Shown one piece after another: positions 23,701 through 35,522 of a DNA stretch of 64,000 nucleotides. A program made the translations under genes and the position numbers. The notes under the pieces are model-generated. The model was not told where the DNA came from. It was given only the letters and a program-made list of their open reading frames with translations, and did not search any database. Position 1 is the first letter of the stretch, and each line of letters opens with the position of its first letter. The stretch comes from Parasponia andersonii (lineage: Eukaryota > Streptophyta > Magnoliopsida > Rosales > Cannabaceae): positions 500,242 through 564,241 of the forward strand of contig JXTB01000133.1 of the NCBI GenBank assembly GCA_002914805.1, read 5' to 3'.

Positions 23701-25550
23701 AGGCTTATGTTTTATAATAATAATAATAATTACTATCATAGATGCTCTTTTAGGCATGCGCAAAGGGGAAGGGGTACAAATCTTTGAAGCTTGAATTTGC
23801 ATGGGGAAGGGGTACAAATCTTTGAAGCTTGAATTTGCATCCGCTTGTATGCGCCCGCACTTACGGACACAAATATCTAGCCAAAACTTAGACCATAGTA
23901 AGCTCAATTTTTTGTTGGCTTCAACACATTTGTAATAGTCCTTGTTATGCCTAAAAATGTTTTTGTTTAATGGAAAAGATTTATGGTTTTGCTAACAAGT
24001 CTTTTCTTGGAGACCATTAAAGGAGAGCTTCTCCTCCTCATTTGATACACCAAAAAATCATATGCTTCCCTCCTTTCTGATTTCTATCTATCGTTCTTTC
24101 TCTAATCTCTAGTTCTAAGTGTTCTTGAGTTCTTTAGTTTTTTCTAGTTATAGTTCTCAGAAAATTTAGAAATTTCGTAACTAGATCTAGATCTCTTAGT
24201 TTGTTAGAGTTTATAACAATCCAATTCATAGAGCGGAGATGTTGGTACTTCACTTGCTACCCTTGTCATTGTATCCTGGGAAACTGAAGCTTGCAAATCC
24301 TCAGATATTCTATTGAAGGGAACGAATCAGTTTTAAGGACAATGTGTTGTATACAAGCCTTAGTGATTAACAATATTTCCAAAGTGTTACTGAAATTCTA
24401 TTGAAATTTGGAACAAACTTTTGGTAACTCTTAAAATTTATTATTATATTCGTTTGTAATATTGTATATTGCATATTACTATTTTTTTTTACAATTATTA
24501 CATGCTCTGATAGCTAAGCTAACTTTCGTGTTAAGTAAATAGAAGTGAAGATATACTAATCTAAATAATGTATACATGTATATATATTTGTGAAAATAAG
24601 TTTCTAAATAAAAAAATTATATAAAAACTCGAGAAATTAAAGTTTCCGTACTGTTATATACCAATCAGAGTGACGAGTTTTACACGACCTAGCTAGTACG
24701 TACATAAAACTAGTATATAAATGAAGATATTGTTTATTTCATCATTACACTAATTTCACGTATTTCAAAATATTTTCGCATAAATCAGTACTATTTTATA
24801 TGAGTAATGCTATACACCAAACTTTATATCTAGATTATTGGGAGCATAAATTTGAATTATACCGGAAACTACCATTTTGTTTAATAGTTGGGAACTATAT
24901 ATACCGTTTAATATGCAGAATAACGTGTGATTTAAATTCTTGCATCTCCCTTCCCACATCAGTTTTTTTTTTAATAAATAAAAACGAGCTTCTCAAATAG
25001 TAATATTAATAAAAGTTAAAAAGTTTCGATACAAATACAAAGGATTACAATTTTAAATTCTTAAAATAAATAGATAAAAAGTTGATCATAAACACAATAA
25101 CGATAAGAATTATAAACTATTATAATTCTCAAAAAAAAATAAATAAATAAAGAAGACCAACAAACAATTTGCTTTTACTTTTCACATGATCAGTTGGCGT
25201 TAATTCCTTTGTTTCGAAAGTTGGCCTTCCTAGTGTTACGGTGCACCAATTTTTGTACTGACGAAAGTTCTCAAAAACTAATGTGGCAAATAATATAACA
25301 TGATTTTAAATCACACTATTCCTAATATAAATAACATGGTCAAATCTCAAAATAACATATAATATGTAGAATTGTTAATATGCCAAATAAGTTGGTGTAA
25401 AATTTTTCTACAAAAATAGGTTAATTTATATAGCGTTATTCCTAATTATCAGAAGAATGTGTCGATAGGTTGGAAGTACTACTCGCATACGCTGGGTGCT
25501 GAGTGATGTTTGGTTTAATGGAATCACCGTTGGGATGATATAACATTTAA
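20792..25550. other. Intergenic DNA between the two Gypsy elements
   Basis: No gene supported. An (AAAATG)n run lies at about 20828-20860. A somewhat GC-richer patch at about 21000-21240 may be an old repeat fragment but has no landmark. A 26-bp direct repeat (AATTTGCTCAAGTGAGACTC...) occurs near 22580 and 22619. Open frames at 21356-21610 and 23662-23907 have no recognisable features. Confidence 0.5.
23765..23840. repeat. Perfect tandem duplication, 2 x 38 bp
   Basis: GGGGAAGGGGTACAAATC... occurs at 23765-23802 and again at 23803-23840 without visible differences. Confidence 0.9.
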
Positions 25551-25764
25551 NNNNNNNNNNNNNNNNNNNNNNNNNNNNNNNNNNNNNNNNNNNNNNNNNN
25601 NNNNNNNNNNNNNNNNNNNNNNNNNNNNNNNNNNNNNNNNNNNNNNNNNNNNNNNNNNNNNNNNNNNNNNNNNNNNNNNNNNNNNNNNNNNNNNNNNNNN
25701 NNNNNNNNNNNNNNNNNNNNNNNNNNNNNNNNNNNNNNNNNNNNNNNNNNNNNNNNNNNNNNNN
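25551..25764. other. Assembly gap (214 N)
   Basis: The outer part of the left Gypsy LTR falls here. By alignment to the right LTR, 380 bp of LTR should precede 25765, more than the 214 N, so the gap is under-sized or the LTR end is missing. Confidence 0.95.
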
Positions 25765-27055
25765 TCAAGCAAAAATACCCTTAATTACCAATTCACTATA
25801 TTCCTATGTGAATTAAACTAATTAAGAATTCATTAAGATCTATGAAAACTCATATAGTGCCTACACAAACCATATAAATATATTCATATTTCACATACAA
25901 TTTATGGCTTTTCATCCAATGAACTAGGCACATAAATCTCCTTCTGGTTTCATTATGATTAACAAATCATCTATTTAGTAGCCAGTTAAATAGAAACATT
26001 AAGAACAGAATTGAAAACTCAACTAGGAAAAATAATTCATGGACTAAATTGAAAGAAAAATATTTAAAGCATCATAGTTAGGCTACATCGTAGCCCTATA
26101 AAAGAAATCTAGAACATAATTAAACTAAGAGAAACAAAAATATTAAATGAAAACATCCTAAAGAAAATAAAATTCTAAAACTGAAAATAAAATCAAATTA
26201 GAGAAATTGCGGTTGAAGAGGCTCCACTCCACTACTTTGTCTCCCACAGACTTTCTCTCTCTGGACTACTATGTTTCTCTCTCTAGAATTGTATATTTTT
26301 TCCCTCTGTCTCGTAGTCCTTTTATAGCTGAAAAGAGAGTATTTCCCAATTATTTACGGATTCCTATGCTCAAATATGATTGGTTGTGTGATGTGTCACT
26401 TTACAATTTACTCTCTCTTTCTCCCTCTTTCTTCTCACGTTTCTTATGCAAAATCTGGTAATAGGCGAATAATCTTATGCGGAATAAAAAGATAGGCTCA
26501 GCACGTAATTAGATATTGATTGGCTGAAAGAAACCTTAAATTTTATTTTATGACATGACGCTTTTTCATTGGAGAGAAAGTCAAGTACACAAGACCTGAG
26601 ATGTACCAGATCAGACATCCCAAAAGAATCCTCCACTATCTCTCTTATGCATGGGCTCCAGCTGTCCCCTTTATTGCCTCCCTCACTCTCCTTCCTCCAC
26701 GAGTGTGCTACACTCTCCAATCCAAACCGTCATTCCACTTAATCCAACGGCTAAGCTTTAATCCAGATTTTATCTCTTTTTTTTCTCTTTTCTTCTTTAA
26801 CCTAAATCAAATCAAAATTAAATTAAATCAAAAACCTAAATCTAATAAACATATATTTCAAATTAAATTAACTTAAACTAATTAAATTAAAACACCTAAA
26901 CCTAATAAAATAACATAAAATTCAATAAAACTAAATCTAAACCAAAATAAAATAAAACAACTTAAATTACTTAAAATCTAAATTAAAATTACTCTAGGAC
27001 ACACATTTTTAATGAATAATATAGCACAATTAACTCTATTTTCATAGAGTTATCA
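25765..27055 (-). repeat. 3' LTR of the minus-strand Gypsy element
   Basis: Aligns base for base with 31635-32897. The inner end, TGATAACTCTATG on the minus strand at 27055, abuts the polypurine tract. The terminal 25 bp contain an inverted repeat (AACTCTA...TAGAGTT) that is also at the start of the plus-strand element's LTR. The outer end is lost in the gap. Confidence 0.85.
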
Positions 27056-28564
27056 CACCCCCAAACTTGAATTTTTGCTAGTCCTCGAGCAAAAGAAAGA
27101 AAAACCTAAACTAAAATTCTAAGCACCTAAACATGACCAAACCATGACCCGGTTTGATTCTCAAAATTTGCCTCAATGATTTCACATAGTATAAAGCTCA
27201 AGGAAAAATTCTAAATACTGTACAAGTCTAGAATTTCAATTCAAATGCTAACCTGATTCCACTATAGACTTCTTGAGTGTGTGTGTGTGTGAAAACAATT
27301 ACATTTAATCATATTCAACTCGAATCAGTTTATGCAAATAATTAAGTTATAATAAATCTCTAGATAGAAATATATAAACTCTATAGGCCTACTTTTCATA
27401 CCATTCTCCACTAATATAGACTAATATTGCACCAAAAATCATTAGGACTTCATTAAGCTTGTAATGTATGGTTAAGGTAACAGGTGGGACAATAGACATT
27501 TTTATAGCTCAAATCACCGTAAGAACATAAATTATTCAAGGATCTTTATACAACTCAACTCAACACTTTATTAACATACCACCCTTAAACTTATTTTCTA
27601 ATTTCTTCTATTCCACATTTTTTTTCTTTTCACAAGCTACTATACCCTAAGTTTATGATTTTCAATCTTTTTTTTTCTCTTCTTTTTTTTTTTTTGCACA
27701 AGGGTATAGAATTTTTTCTTCATATGCTTTTACAAAATTTTTCTTAACACCACCATTCCTCCCATATTGTCACATAGTATAAATCTAATATTCAATAAAA
27801 ATCACATGTGCTATCAGGTGTAAGGTAAAATGTTGGAAATAATTTAAAAGCTAGGCTAAAAATATGGGTGTCAATGAAAAGGTCAAATTAGGCTCAAAGG
27901 GCATACTAAGAATATAAGTAGTGTTAAGAGTAGGCTTGAAAGGCTCAAACGATCCAAAGATAGCCTAAATCATACCTCTAATGCAATACAGTCTAGGATT
28001 TCACTTCAAGTATTAATCAAATAAGTTCTAGAGTTTATTAATAAGATTTCAAAAATGTACTTAATTCACATAAACTTTCTCTAAGTAAGCAAAATAATCA
28101 AATACAACTATCTATGTACTCAAAATATTCAAAGAATCATAAGCAAAACCAAACTAGCATAGAATCAAGCATACAGACAAAAACAATATTTTTCATTTTT
28201 CCAAGAACCTTATTTAGTTAAATCAAGATCTTATTATCGACTTACGACAATCAAACTAGGTCATAAAAACAAACCTAAACTATTAACTATTTTTTAAAAA
28301 AATTTTAATTTTTTTTATTTTGAAAATTTTAACTCTCTACCCCCAAACTTAAAATTAACATTATCCCCAATGTTAAAAATAAAAGAAAAGGTAAAGGAAA
28401 ACTCCCTCAAATTTTCACACGAAGGTGGAGGCTTCTGGTTAAGTAGTTGAAATTCACATATCGACCCCTAAATTTGTGCAAGAACCTGAGACACATAAAA
28501 ATAAAACAAACAAAATATAACAAAAGAAAATAAACCTAAAAATTCAAAATTAAAAGAATATATA

Positions 28565-28625
<61 letters not shown>

Positions 28626-28686
28626 CATGGATTACCTCCTAAGAAGTGCTTAATTTATAGTCATCAGCCAGACTCTTCCTCTTATA
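27056..28686 (-). other. Untranslated 3' region and polypurine tract of the Gypsy element
   Basis: Starts with the minus-strand polypurine tract CAAGTTTGGGGGTG (27056-27069) preceded by a CTCGAGGACTAGCAAAAATT-type sequence, a neighbourhood familiar from Athila-like elements. The rest has no coding frame. A long (TA)n run lies at 28570-28622 beside the protease stop. Confidence 0.75.
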
Positions 28687-29553
28687 TCAGGAAGGTTCGT
28701 AAATGGATGGAAACAGTGTAGAAGGACCATTCCCATGTTTTTCTATCTTTGGATGTCTCCCATAGTAGTACGATGGAGCTTCTGAATAGCATGCATATTC
28801 CGTGATGTTTGCTTTTTCCTCTTTAATGGATTTAGCAGAGATGCTTAAAATTGCAGGAGGTTCTTTTAGATGTTTCGTTTTCATTATTTCAGCCACACCT
28901 TTCTCCGAAATATCAACTTTAAAGCAAGAGACAGATTCAGGTAGGTATTTTGTTGCTTTAAAGACATTAAAGATGACTTCTTCATCTTGGACTCGCATTA
29001 TCAATTGACCTTTTTGTACGTCGATAAGAGCCCTCCCAGTAGCAAGAAAAGGTCGACCAAGAATAATAAGAATTTCTTGGTTTTCTTCAATATCAAGCAC
29101 TAAAAAGTCTGCTGGGAATATGAATTTGTCAACTTTAACAAGCACATTCTCGACAATACCTCTAGGATATTTTATAGGCCAGTCAGCCAATTGCGAAGAA
29201 ATAGTTGTTGGCTTCACTTCCCCCAAACCTAATTTCTTGAATACTGAGAGCGGCATTAGGTTGATACTGGCACCAAGATCACATAAAGCCTTGTCAAAGA
29301 ACGAATTCTCAATGGCACATGGAATATTAAAGCTCTCGGGATCTTTTAGCTTTGGTGGAAGTTTCTTCTGTAAGATCGCACTGCACTCTTCAGTAAGTGC
29401 CACTGTTTCATACTCCTCTAGCTTTCTTTTGTTCGATAAAATTTCTTTCAAGAACTTCACATAATTAGGCATTTGGGCTAGAGCATCTGCAAAGGGTATG
29501 TTTATGTGGAGTTTCTTAAAAACTTCTAAAAATTTTGAGAACTGTCGATCCAA
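28687..29553 (-). CDS. Gypsy (Athila-like) aspartic protease region
   Basis: A 288-codon open frame. It begins with the gag-protease linker (DRQFSKFLEVFKKLHINIPF), then VALTEECSAILQKKLPPKL. The protease follows, with the active-site block ALCDLGASINLMPLSVF around residue 90-105 and VDKFIFPADFLVLDIEE and ILGRPFLATGRALIDVQKG downstream. The catalytic Asp-x-Gly motif is intact, unlike in the sister copy. The frame has no natural start: the codon before LysLeuAspArg is TAG (just right of 29553), most simply a mutated CAG, so this was once continuous with gag. The protein ends about 70 residues after the protease fold and does not run into reverse transcriptase. It would cleave the Gag polyprotein in virus-like particles. 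Confidence 0.75.
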   Translation of the reverse strand: MDRQFSKFLEVFKKLHINIPFADALAQMPNYVKFLKEILSNKRKLEEYETVALTEECSAILQKKLPPKLKDPESFNIPCAIENSFFDKALCDLGASINLMPLSVFKKLGLGEVKPTTISSQLADWPIKYPRGIVENVLVKVDKFIFPADFLVLDIEENQEILIILGRPFLATGRALIDVQKGQLIMRVQDEEVIFNVFKATKYLPESVSCFKVDISEKGVAEIMKTKHLKEPPAILSISAKSIKEEKANITEYACYSEAPSYYYGRHPKIEKHGNGPSTLFPSIYEPS

Positions 29554-31122
29554 CTTCTATTTATTAAATCACTGAGGATATGGAATTGGAGGGACATATG
29601 GCGGTGGGTTGTCTGGGAACAACTTGGATTTTGGCTTTGTTAGCTCAACTTGTCTTGTCTCAGATTGCCCCTGAGGTCGTGACTACTGCTCTTGATATTG
29701 ACCTCGTGTGCTCGAAAAAGGTGATAATGGAGAAGGTGGTAGGGTAGTTGAAATTGGTTCACTCAGTTGCTCCACTTGTTTCCCATTCCTGATAGTTATT
29801 GCATTACACTACTCCTTCGGGTTCGTCTCGGAATCACTCGGAAAAGAACCCTGAGATCTTGTGGAGAGTATGTTGGAGATCTGACTGATTTGGACTTCTA
29901 AATTTCTAATAGATGCATCAATCCTCGCCATATATTGATTTGTCTTTTTAGTTAGTTGAGCAAGAGCATCTTCTAGAGAGACTTTATTGACTGGAGGCTA
30001 AGGTTGATATCCAATCGGTGGTCTTATAGTATTATCATTATTTCTCCATGAAAAATTTGGATGGTTGCGCTATCCCTATTTATAAGTGTTAGAATACGGG
30101 TTGTTCTGCTACCGGTTGACATTCTCCACAAAGTGTGCTCGCTCAAGTTGATCAAAGGAATTACTAACTTGGTAGTAGCCATTGGCATGAGGTCCACCAC
30201 ATAAATTACACCTCTCAGGAGTAGGGTGAATAGCATCGAATCGCTTCGTTAATGCAACAACTTAAGCTATAAGTGCATCAACTTCATATACCCTATAGGC
30301 CTTTTTAGGTGTAGAGCATTCAATTGGCCACTGATAAGCATTAGCAGCCATCTTCTCAAGTAATTCATAGGCCGCTTCTTCAGTTTTCCCCATTAATGAA
30401 CCTCTAACTGCTGCATCTACAAGGGTTCTAGTCGAGCCACTTAACCTATTGTAGAAGGTCTGTAACTGTAACCACTTAGGAAGTCCGTGATGCGGGCACC
30501 GTCTCAATATGTCTTTGTACCTTTCCCAGGCTTCATATAATGACTCTCTATCTTGCTGGGTAAAAGTAGTAATATCGTTCCGTATTTTTGCTGTTTTTGC
30601 TGGTGGGAAAAATTTGGATAAAAATCGTTGAGCAAGATCATTCCATGTAGTAATGGTTCCAGGCGGTAAGGAGTTCAACCAGCTTTTAGCCTTGTCTCAA
30701 AATGAAAACTGGAACAATCTCAGTCTAATGACATCATCAGTAACGCCATTATGTTTAAAAGTGTCGCAGATCTCAAGGAAGGTGGCAATGTGAGCATTTG
30801 GATCATTAAGAGGAGAGCCGCTAAATTGATTGGCCTGTACCATCTGTATGATACCTGGCTTGATCTCAAAATTATTGGCTTGTATGGTCGGACGTCTAAT
30901 CCCCAAGAAGGTCTCATTAACCATAGGCAAAGCATAGTCACGTAATGCTCGGTTGTTTATGATTGCTCCTTCTCGTCCCCTTGCTAAATCGTTTCCCTGA
31001 TCGTCAGCCATGGTATTTTGTTCTAGTATAGAAGCCTCTTTTTTTTCTTTTCTGTTCTTTCGACACGTACGCTCGATCTCAAAATCAAAAGGAAATAGAT
31101 CTTCTTTTCTAAACTTTCTCAT
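29554..31122 (-). pseudogene. Gypsy (Athila-like) gag, interrupted
   Basis: The N-terminal part (30697-31122) ends with DPNAHIATFLEICDTFKHNG and VIRLRLFQFSF. TGA then replaces an Arg codon, and the frame continues as DKAKSWLNSLPPGTITTWN and FLSKFFPPAKTAKIRNDI (30262-30678), ending near EAAYELLEKMAANAYQWP. Farther on (about 30024-30236) a reading frame gives a zinc-knuckle remnant, CNLCGGPHANGYY, with the last Cys changed to Tyr. The remainder to 29554 is a low-complexity proline/glutamine-type linker with stops. This is the retrotransposon gag family that forms the capsid. The start is not certain; an inner Met at the MADDQGNDLARG segment looks a better start than the first one. Confidence 0.8.
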
Positions 31123-31230
31123 ACACTGGCCTTAATCACCTTGAAAACAAAAGCAGGACACTAAGTAAAATAAAAAAAATTCAAACTAAAATTAAAATTG
31201 CTTAGTATCGATATTAATAAAAATCAAACA

Positions 31231-31249
31231 GTCCTCGGCAATGACGCCA
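31231..31249 (-). promoter_or_regulatory. Primer-binding site, Asp-tRNA type
   Basis: The minus strand reads TGGCGTCATTGCCGAGGAC, close to the TGGCGCCGTTGCCGGGGA site of Athila-type elements, with C-to-T/G-to-A differences. It lies five bases inside the 5' LTR end at 31255. Confidence 0.8.
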
Positions 31250-31254
31250 AAACT

Positions 31255-32897
31255 TGTTATGGAAATTATAAACGCAAGTGTACACTATCGCAAACAAGTA
31301 ATAAAGTAGTGAGTATAAGTATCGTTCCACGAAAACTGTTGATTTACTAAGTACCGAAATTTAGCTAACCCTAAATTTATTTGAATTAATCGAGTAAAGA
31401 AAAATAGAATTAAATTAAATTAAAACTAAAAATAAACTAAAAGCAATAAAAATAAACGAGAACTAAAATTAAAAGCGAAAAATAACACGAGATGTAAATC
31501 AATGAAATTAAACCTAGGGTGTCCGATTTCACCGTAACTAATCCACTCTAAAAATTCTCTATCTCATTGGCCTAAAATTATTCCCATAGTTGATAGTCGA
31601 GATTTCCTAATTTATTCACTATTCTCTACTGAGTTCAAGCAAAAATACCCTCAGTTACCAATTCACTATATTCCTATGTGAATTAAACTAATTAAGAATT
31701 CATTAAGATCTATAGAAACTCATATAGTGTCTATACAAACCATGTAAATATATTCCTATTTCACATGCAATTTATGGCTTTCAATCTAATGAACTAGACG
31801 CATAAATCTCCTTCCGGTTTCATTATGATAAACAAATCACCTATTTAATGGCCAGTTAAATAGAAGCATTAAGAAAAGAATTGAAAACTCAACTAGGAAA
31901 AATAATTCATAGACTAAATTGAAAGAAAAATATTTAAAGCATCATAGTTAGATTATATTGTAGCCCTATAAAAGAAATCTAGAATATAATTAAACTAAGA
32001 GAAACAAAAATATTAAATGAAAACATCCTAAAGAAAATAAAATTCTAAAACTGAAAATAAAATCAAACTAGAGAAATTACGGTTGAAGAGGCTACACTTC
32101 ATTACTTTGTCTCCCACAGACTTTCTCTCTTTGGACTACTACGTTCTCTCTCTAGAATTGTGTATTTTTTCCCTCTGTCCTGCAGTCCTTTTATAGCCGA
32201 AAGGAGAGTATTTTTCAATTATTCACGGATTCTTATACTCAAATATGATTGGTTGTGTGATGTGTCACTTTACAATTTATTCTCTCTTTCTCTCTCTTTC
32301 TTCTCACGTTTCTTATGCAAAATCTGGTAATAGGCGAATATTCCTATGCAGAATAAAAAGGTCGGCTTAGCACGTAACTAGATGTTGATTGGCTGAAAGA
32401 AAACTTAAATATTATTTTATGACATGATGCTTTTTCGTTGGAGAGAAAGTCAAGTGAACAAGACCTGAGATGCACCGGATCAGACATCCCAAAAGAATCC
32501 TCCACCATTTCTTTTACGCGTGAGCCCCAACTATCCCCTTTGTTGCCTCTCTCACTCTCCTTCCTCTGCGAGTGTGCTACACTCTCCAATCCGAACCGTC
32601 AATCCACTTGATCCAACAGCTAAGCTTTAATCCGGATTTTATCTTTTTTTTCTCTTTTCTTCTTTGACCTAAATCAAATCAAAATTAAATTAAATCAAAA
32701 ACTTAAATCTAATAAACATATATTTCAAATTAAATTAACTTAAACTAATTAAATTAAAACACCTAATCCTAATAAAATAACATAAAATTCAATAAAACTA
32801 AATCTAAACTAAAATAAAATAAAACAACTTAAATTACTTAAAATCTAAATTAAAATTATTCTAGGACACACATTTTTAATGAATAACATAGCACAAT
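31255..32897 (-). repeat. 5' LTR of the minus-strand Gypsy element
   Basis: The inner end is TGTTATGGAAATT at 31255 (CA on the sense strand). It aligns with the left LTR until 32897. The outermost 25 bp present in the left LTR (27031-27055) are absent; unrelated sequence follows at once. Confidence 0.85.
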
Positions 32898-35522
32898 ATT
32901 GTTCAACCAAATGTAGGAATTGGATTCAATTACCCATTCATATCTTATTTTAATGTTATTGGATTCATATTTCATTCTATTCCATTAAGCCAAGTATCAC
33001 CTAAAAGCTAATTTAGTATTGTTGTATTGTACTTCAAGTATGTTGTGAGCAAAAATATCTTAGAAAGATTTTAGATCAAACCCGTAAATATAGCTCAGCA
33101 CGACATATGTTAGACTCATTTTTTCTTTTTATAAGTAAAAGTTTGGATGAGACTTCTAGATACTAACTTCATAATCAATTAACACTGTGCCTCATTTAAA
33201 AAAAAAAATTAAAATTTGTGATCTATCAACAATTTGAAACCAAAAAAAAATCCCAATATATGTTGTATTAATTGTTAAAAGAGAGATGCATGAAGGGAAT
33301 AATATTGCAAGTCATTGTATAGGATTTTAAATGATTTTTTATGACTATTTTTCTGGATGAATTTTTTTAGTACAAGTTACTAAAGTTTTGAACTTTTTTC
33401 ACCTGTTATAAACGTCATAATTTTGGGGGCTAATTACAGTCCTACTTTTATATCCATTGTACTACCTTTGGCCCATAAATTTAAATTTTCAATGTATAGT
33501 AGATTATTCTGAATAATATAATTGTTATAACAATAATTTATTTATAAACTATTAATTTTTTAACGAATTTAAGAGCAAAACACTTTGTATTTTTCTTAAT
33601 TTCTCGTGTAATATTATTAGATTCCTTGAATCAAAAAATCAAAGCACATGCATTTCTTGGAAAAAGGAAAAAAAAACATAACTTTAGTGTTGGATAAAGT
33701 TAGGAAAATAATGAGATCTAATATTTGCTTTCCTTAGTTAATCCTACCTCCACGCATGATTAAAATGACCACTATTGATTACACCTTATTAAACTGAGCC
33801 CATGATTTTTACACGATTGATTTTCTATTAAAAAGGATAACAGTCTGTAACTAATAGGCATGGCTATAGTAATTGCGTGTCACTACATAAGGTAAAAATT
33901 CAGACGGTCAAAATAGTACGGCATAATTCGAGGTGATTACTAAAAATAACCCCACTTTTATGACTAATAATCTTAAGTATTATGACCAGTCATAAGAAAT
34001 TCAAAATGTCATTAAAGAGAAAATTGATTTCATATGATAAAATTTCAAAAAAAAATTGAAAATTATCAAATGATTAAAATCTTTTAAAAAATTCTAGAAT
34101 TATCTAGAAAAATATCATTTTTAAAAATATTTGGAAAATTTCATTTATGAATTGATTGGGTACTTGATGTATCTAAATGAGTCAGGGATTTAAAAAAAAA
34201 AAAAAAAAACACATTTAACTTTGGACCTAGATTTTTGTAAGGAGCTCAACTTCTAGTTTCATTCATTTCCCACAAAAGTTAAGTAAGCAATTATTTTTTT
34301 TTAAAATGTTTAATTAAATTTATCACTATCATTAGATTGTACTATTTTTGGGAGAGAATTATCAAGAATATGTTAAGAATCAATTAAGAATACATCAAAG
34401 TCACCACAAAAGTCAAGAATTTGTTAAGAATCTATCAAAATTGTCAAGAATTCATCAAGAATTCATTAAGAATGTATTAAGATCGCTAAGAATCTATCAA
34501 GAATCTGTCAAAAATTTATGAAAAATCCGTCAAGATATCAAGAATCATTCAGGAATCTATCAAAATCTTCAAAAATTCATCAAAAATTTATTTTTAAAAG
34601 ATAATATAATAGCAGTTTAATTAATGAAAAAAAATGGTATGCTACTAATTTATTCCCCGCAAAATTGTTTGAAAATTGGGCTTCTGCCAACTGTCGTTGG
34701 GTCCGGTAATTCAAATTCAAAGTTTGAGATTGGACAAATTTTCGATAAAATAATTGATATAAATTCTTTTAGGGAATAATTAAATAATATTACTTCATTA
34801 TAATATTTATTACATAGCCAGAATAATAATAATAATAATAATAACAGTTTCCTGTACTTCGTCATGACAGAAGAGATCTTGAGTTTGATTAGTTTTATTG
34901 TAGCAATAGGGCCAACACTTGTCTCTAGCTACAAAATAAATTTAAATAAGATAGAATTAGTGACAATTTTTTTTGTAGCAAATTAAAATTCTTCAGCCAC
35001 AACTTATTATGTCACTAATACTCTTTTATTTTGTAACTAAAGCTTTAAATTTGTAGTTAAAATTCAATGTATTAGCGACAAAATAACTAATTTGTTCATT
35101 CAAAAATTAATAATTTTTCAATTAAAAAATATATATGATCTCAAATGTGATAAGAGAGTGACAAGAGGAAGCAGAGGAGAAAACAAGAAACAAAACTAAA
35201 ATTTTCTCCCTTTGCATCCTATATATATAGGTCACAAAAATAAATAATATTATAAATATTTCTATGAAAGTATTGAAAATAAAATATTATACAATTCAAC
35301 AAAAAATAATTATCAGACAAATGAGTAATTCTAGAATAAATATTACATTTATTTATCAAATTTTAGTCATGAACAATATGACACCTTCTTTTTCATATAC
35401 CAGTAGTGAACAAGCTTTTATGCATTCGGCTTTGCTAGCTGGAAAACACACGTGTATGAATATTGGTGGCTATTAATCAAATTCAAGTGGGGTCCATGCA
35501 AATTACATCAGTACTTTTAATT
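32898..35522. other. Intergenic DNA downstream of the pectin methylesterase gene
   Basis: AT-rich, with no gene recognised. It holds a degenerate minisatellite (34361-34590) and a stretch at about 34900-35080 with repeated TAGTGACA/TAGCGACAAAA-type words, possibly a transposon remnant. The 3' untranslated region of the pectin methylesterase gene should lie just left of 35523; TTTATT words around 35345-35360 could serve as its poly(A) signal. Confidence 0.5.
34361..34590. repeat. Degenerate minisatellite
   Basis: Words of the form TCAAGAATCTA, ATTAAGAATCTA and CATCAAGAATT recur about every 12-16 bases, with drift, across this stretch. Confidence 0.75.

Larger units (their letters stand above)
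25551..32897 (-). mobile_element. Athila-like Gypsy element, gag-protease only, two LTRs
   Basis: Minus-strand order: 5' LTR (31255-32897), primer site, gag (to 31122), protease (28687-29553), untranslated region with polypurine tract, 3' LTR (to 27055). The primer site matches the Asp-tRNA type used by Athila relatives, and gag/protease resemble Athila/Tat Gypsy proteins. No reverse transcriptase, RNase H or integrase is present in the 1.6 kb between protease and LTR, and the sister copy at 15626-20791 has the same layout. It is therefore best called a non-autonomous Gypsy family that depends on another element's pol (inference). The two LTRs show scattered transitions against each other, so it is not very young. 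Confidence 0.85.

Noticed and set aside
23662-23907. 81-codon minus-strand frame with an internal peptide repeat
   Set aside because: The repeat is just the 38-bp tandem duplication; no start context or domain.
25524-25772. Open frames across the N run
   Set aside because: They exist only because N has no stop codons.
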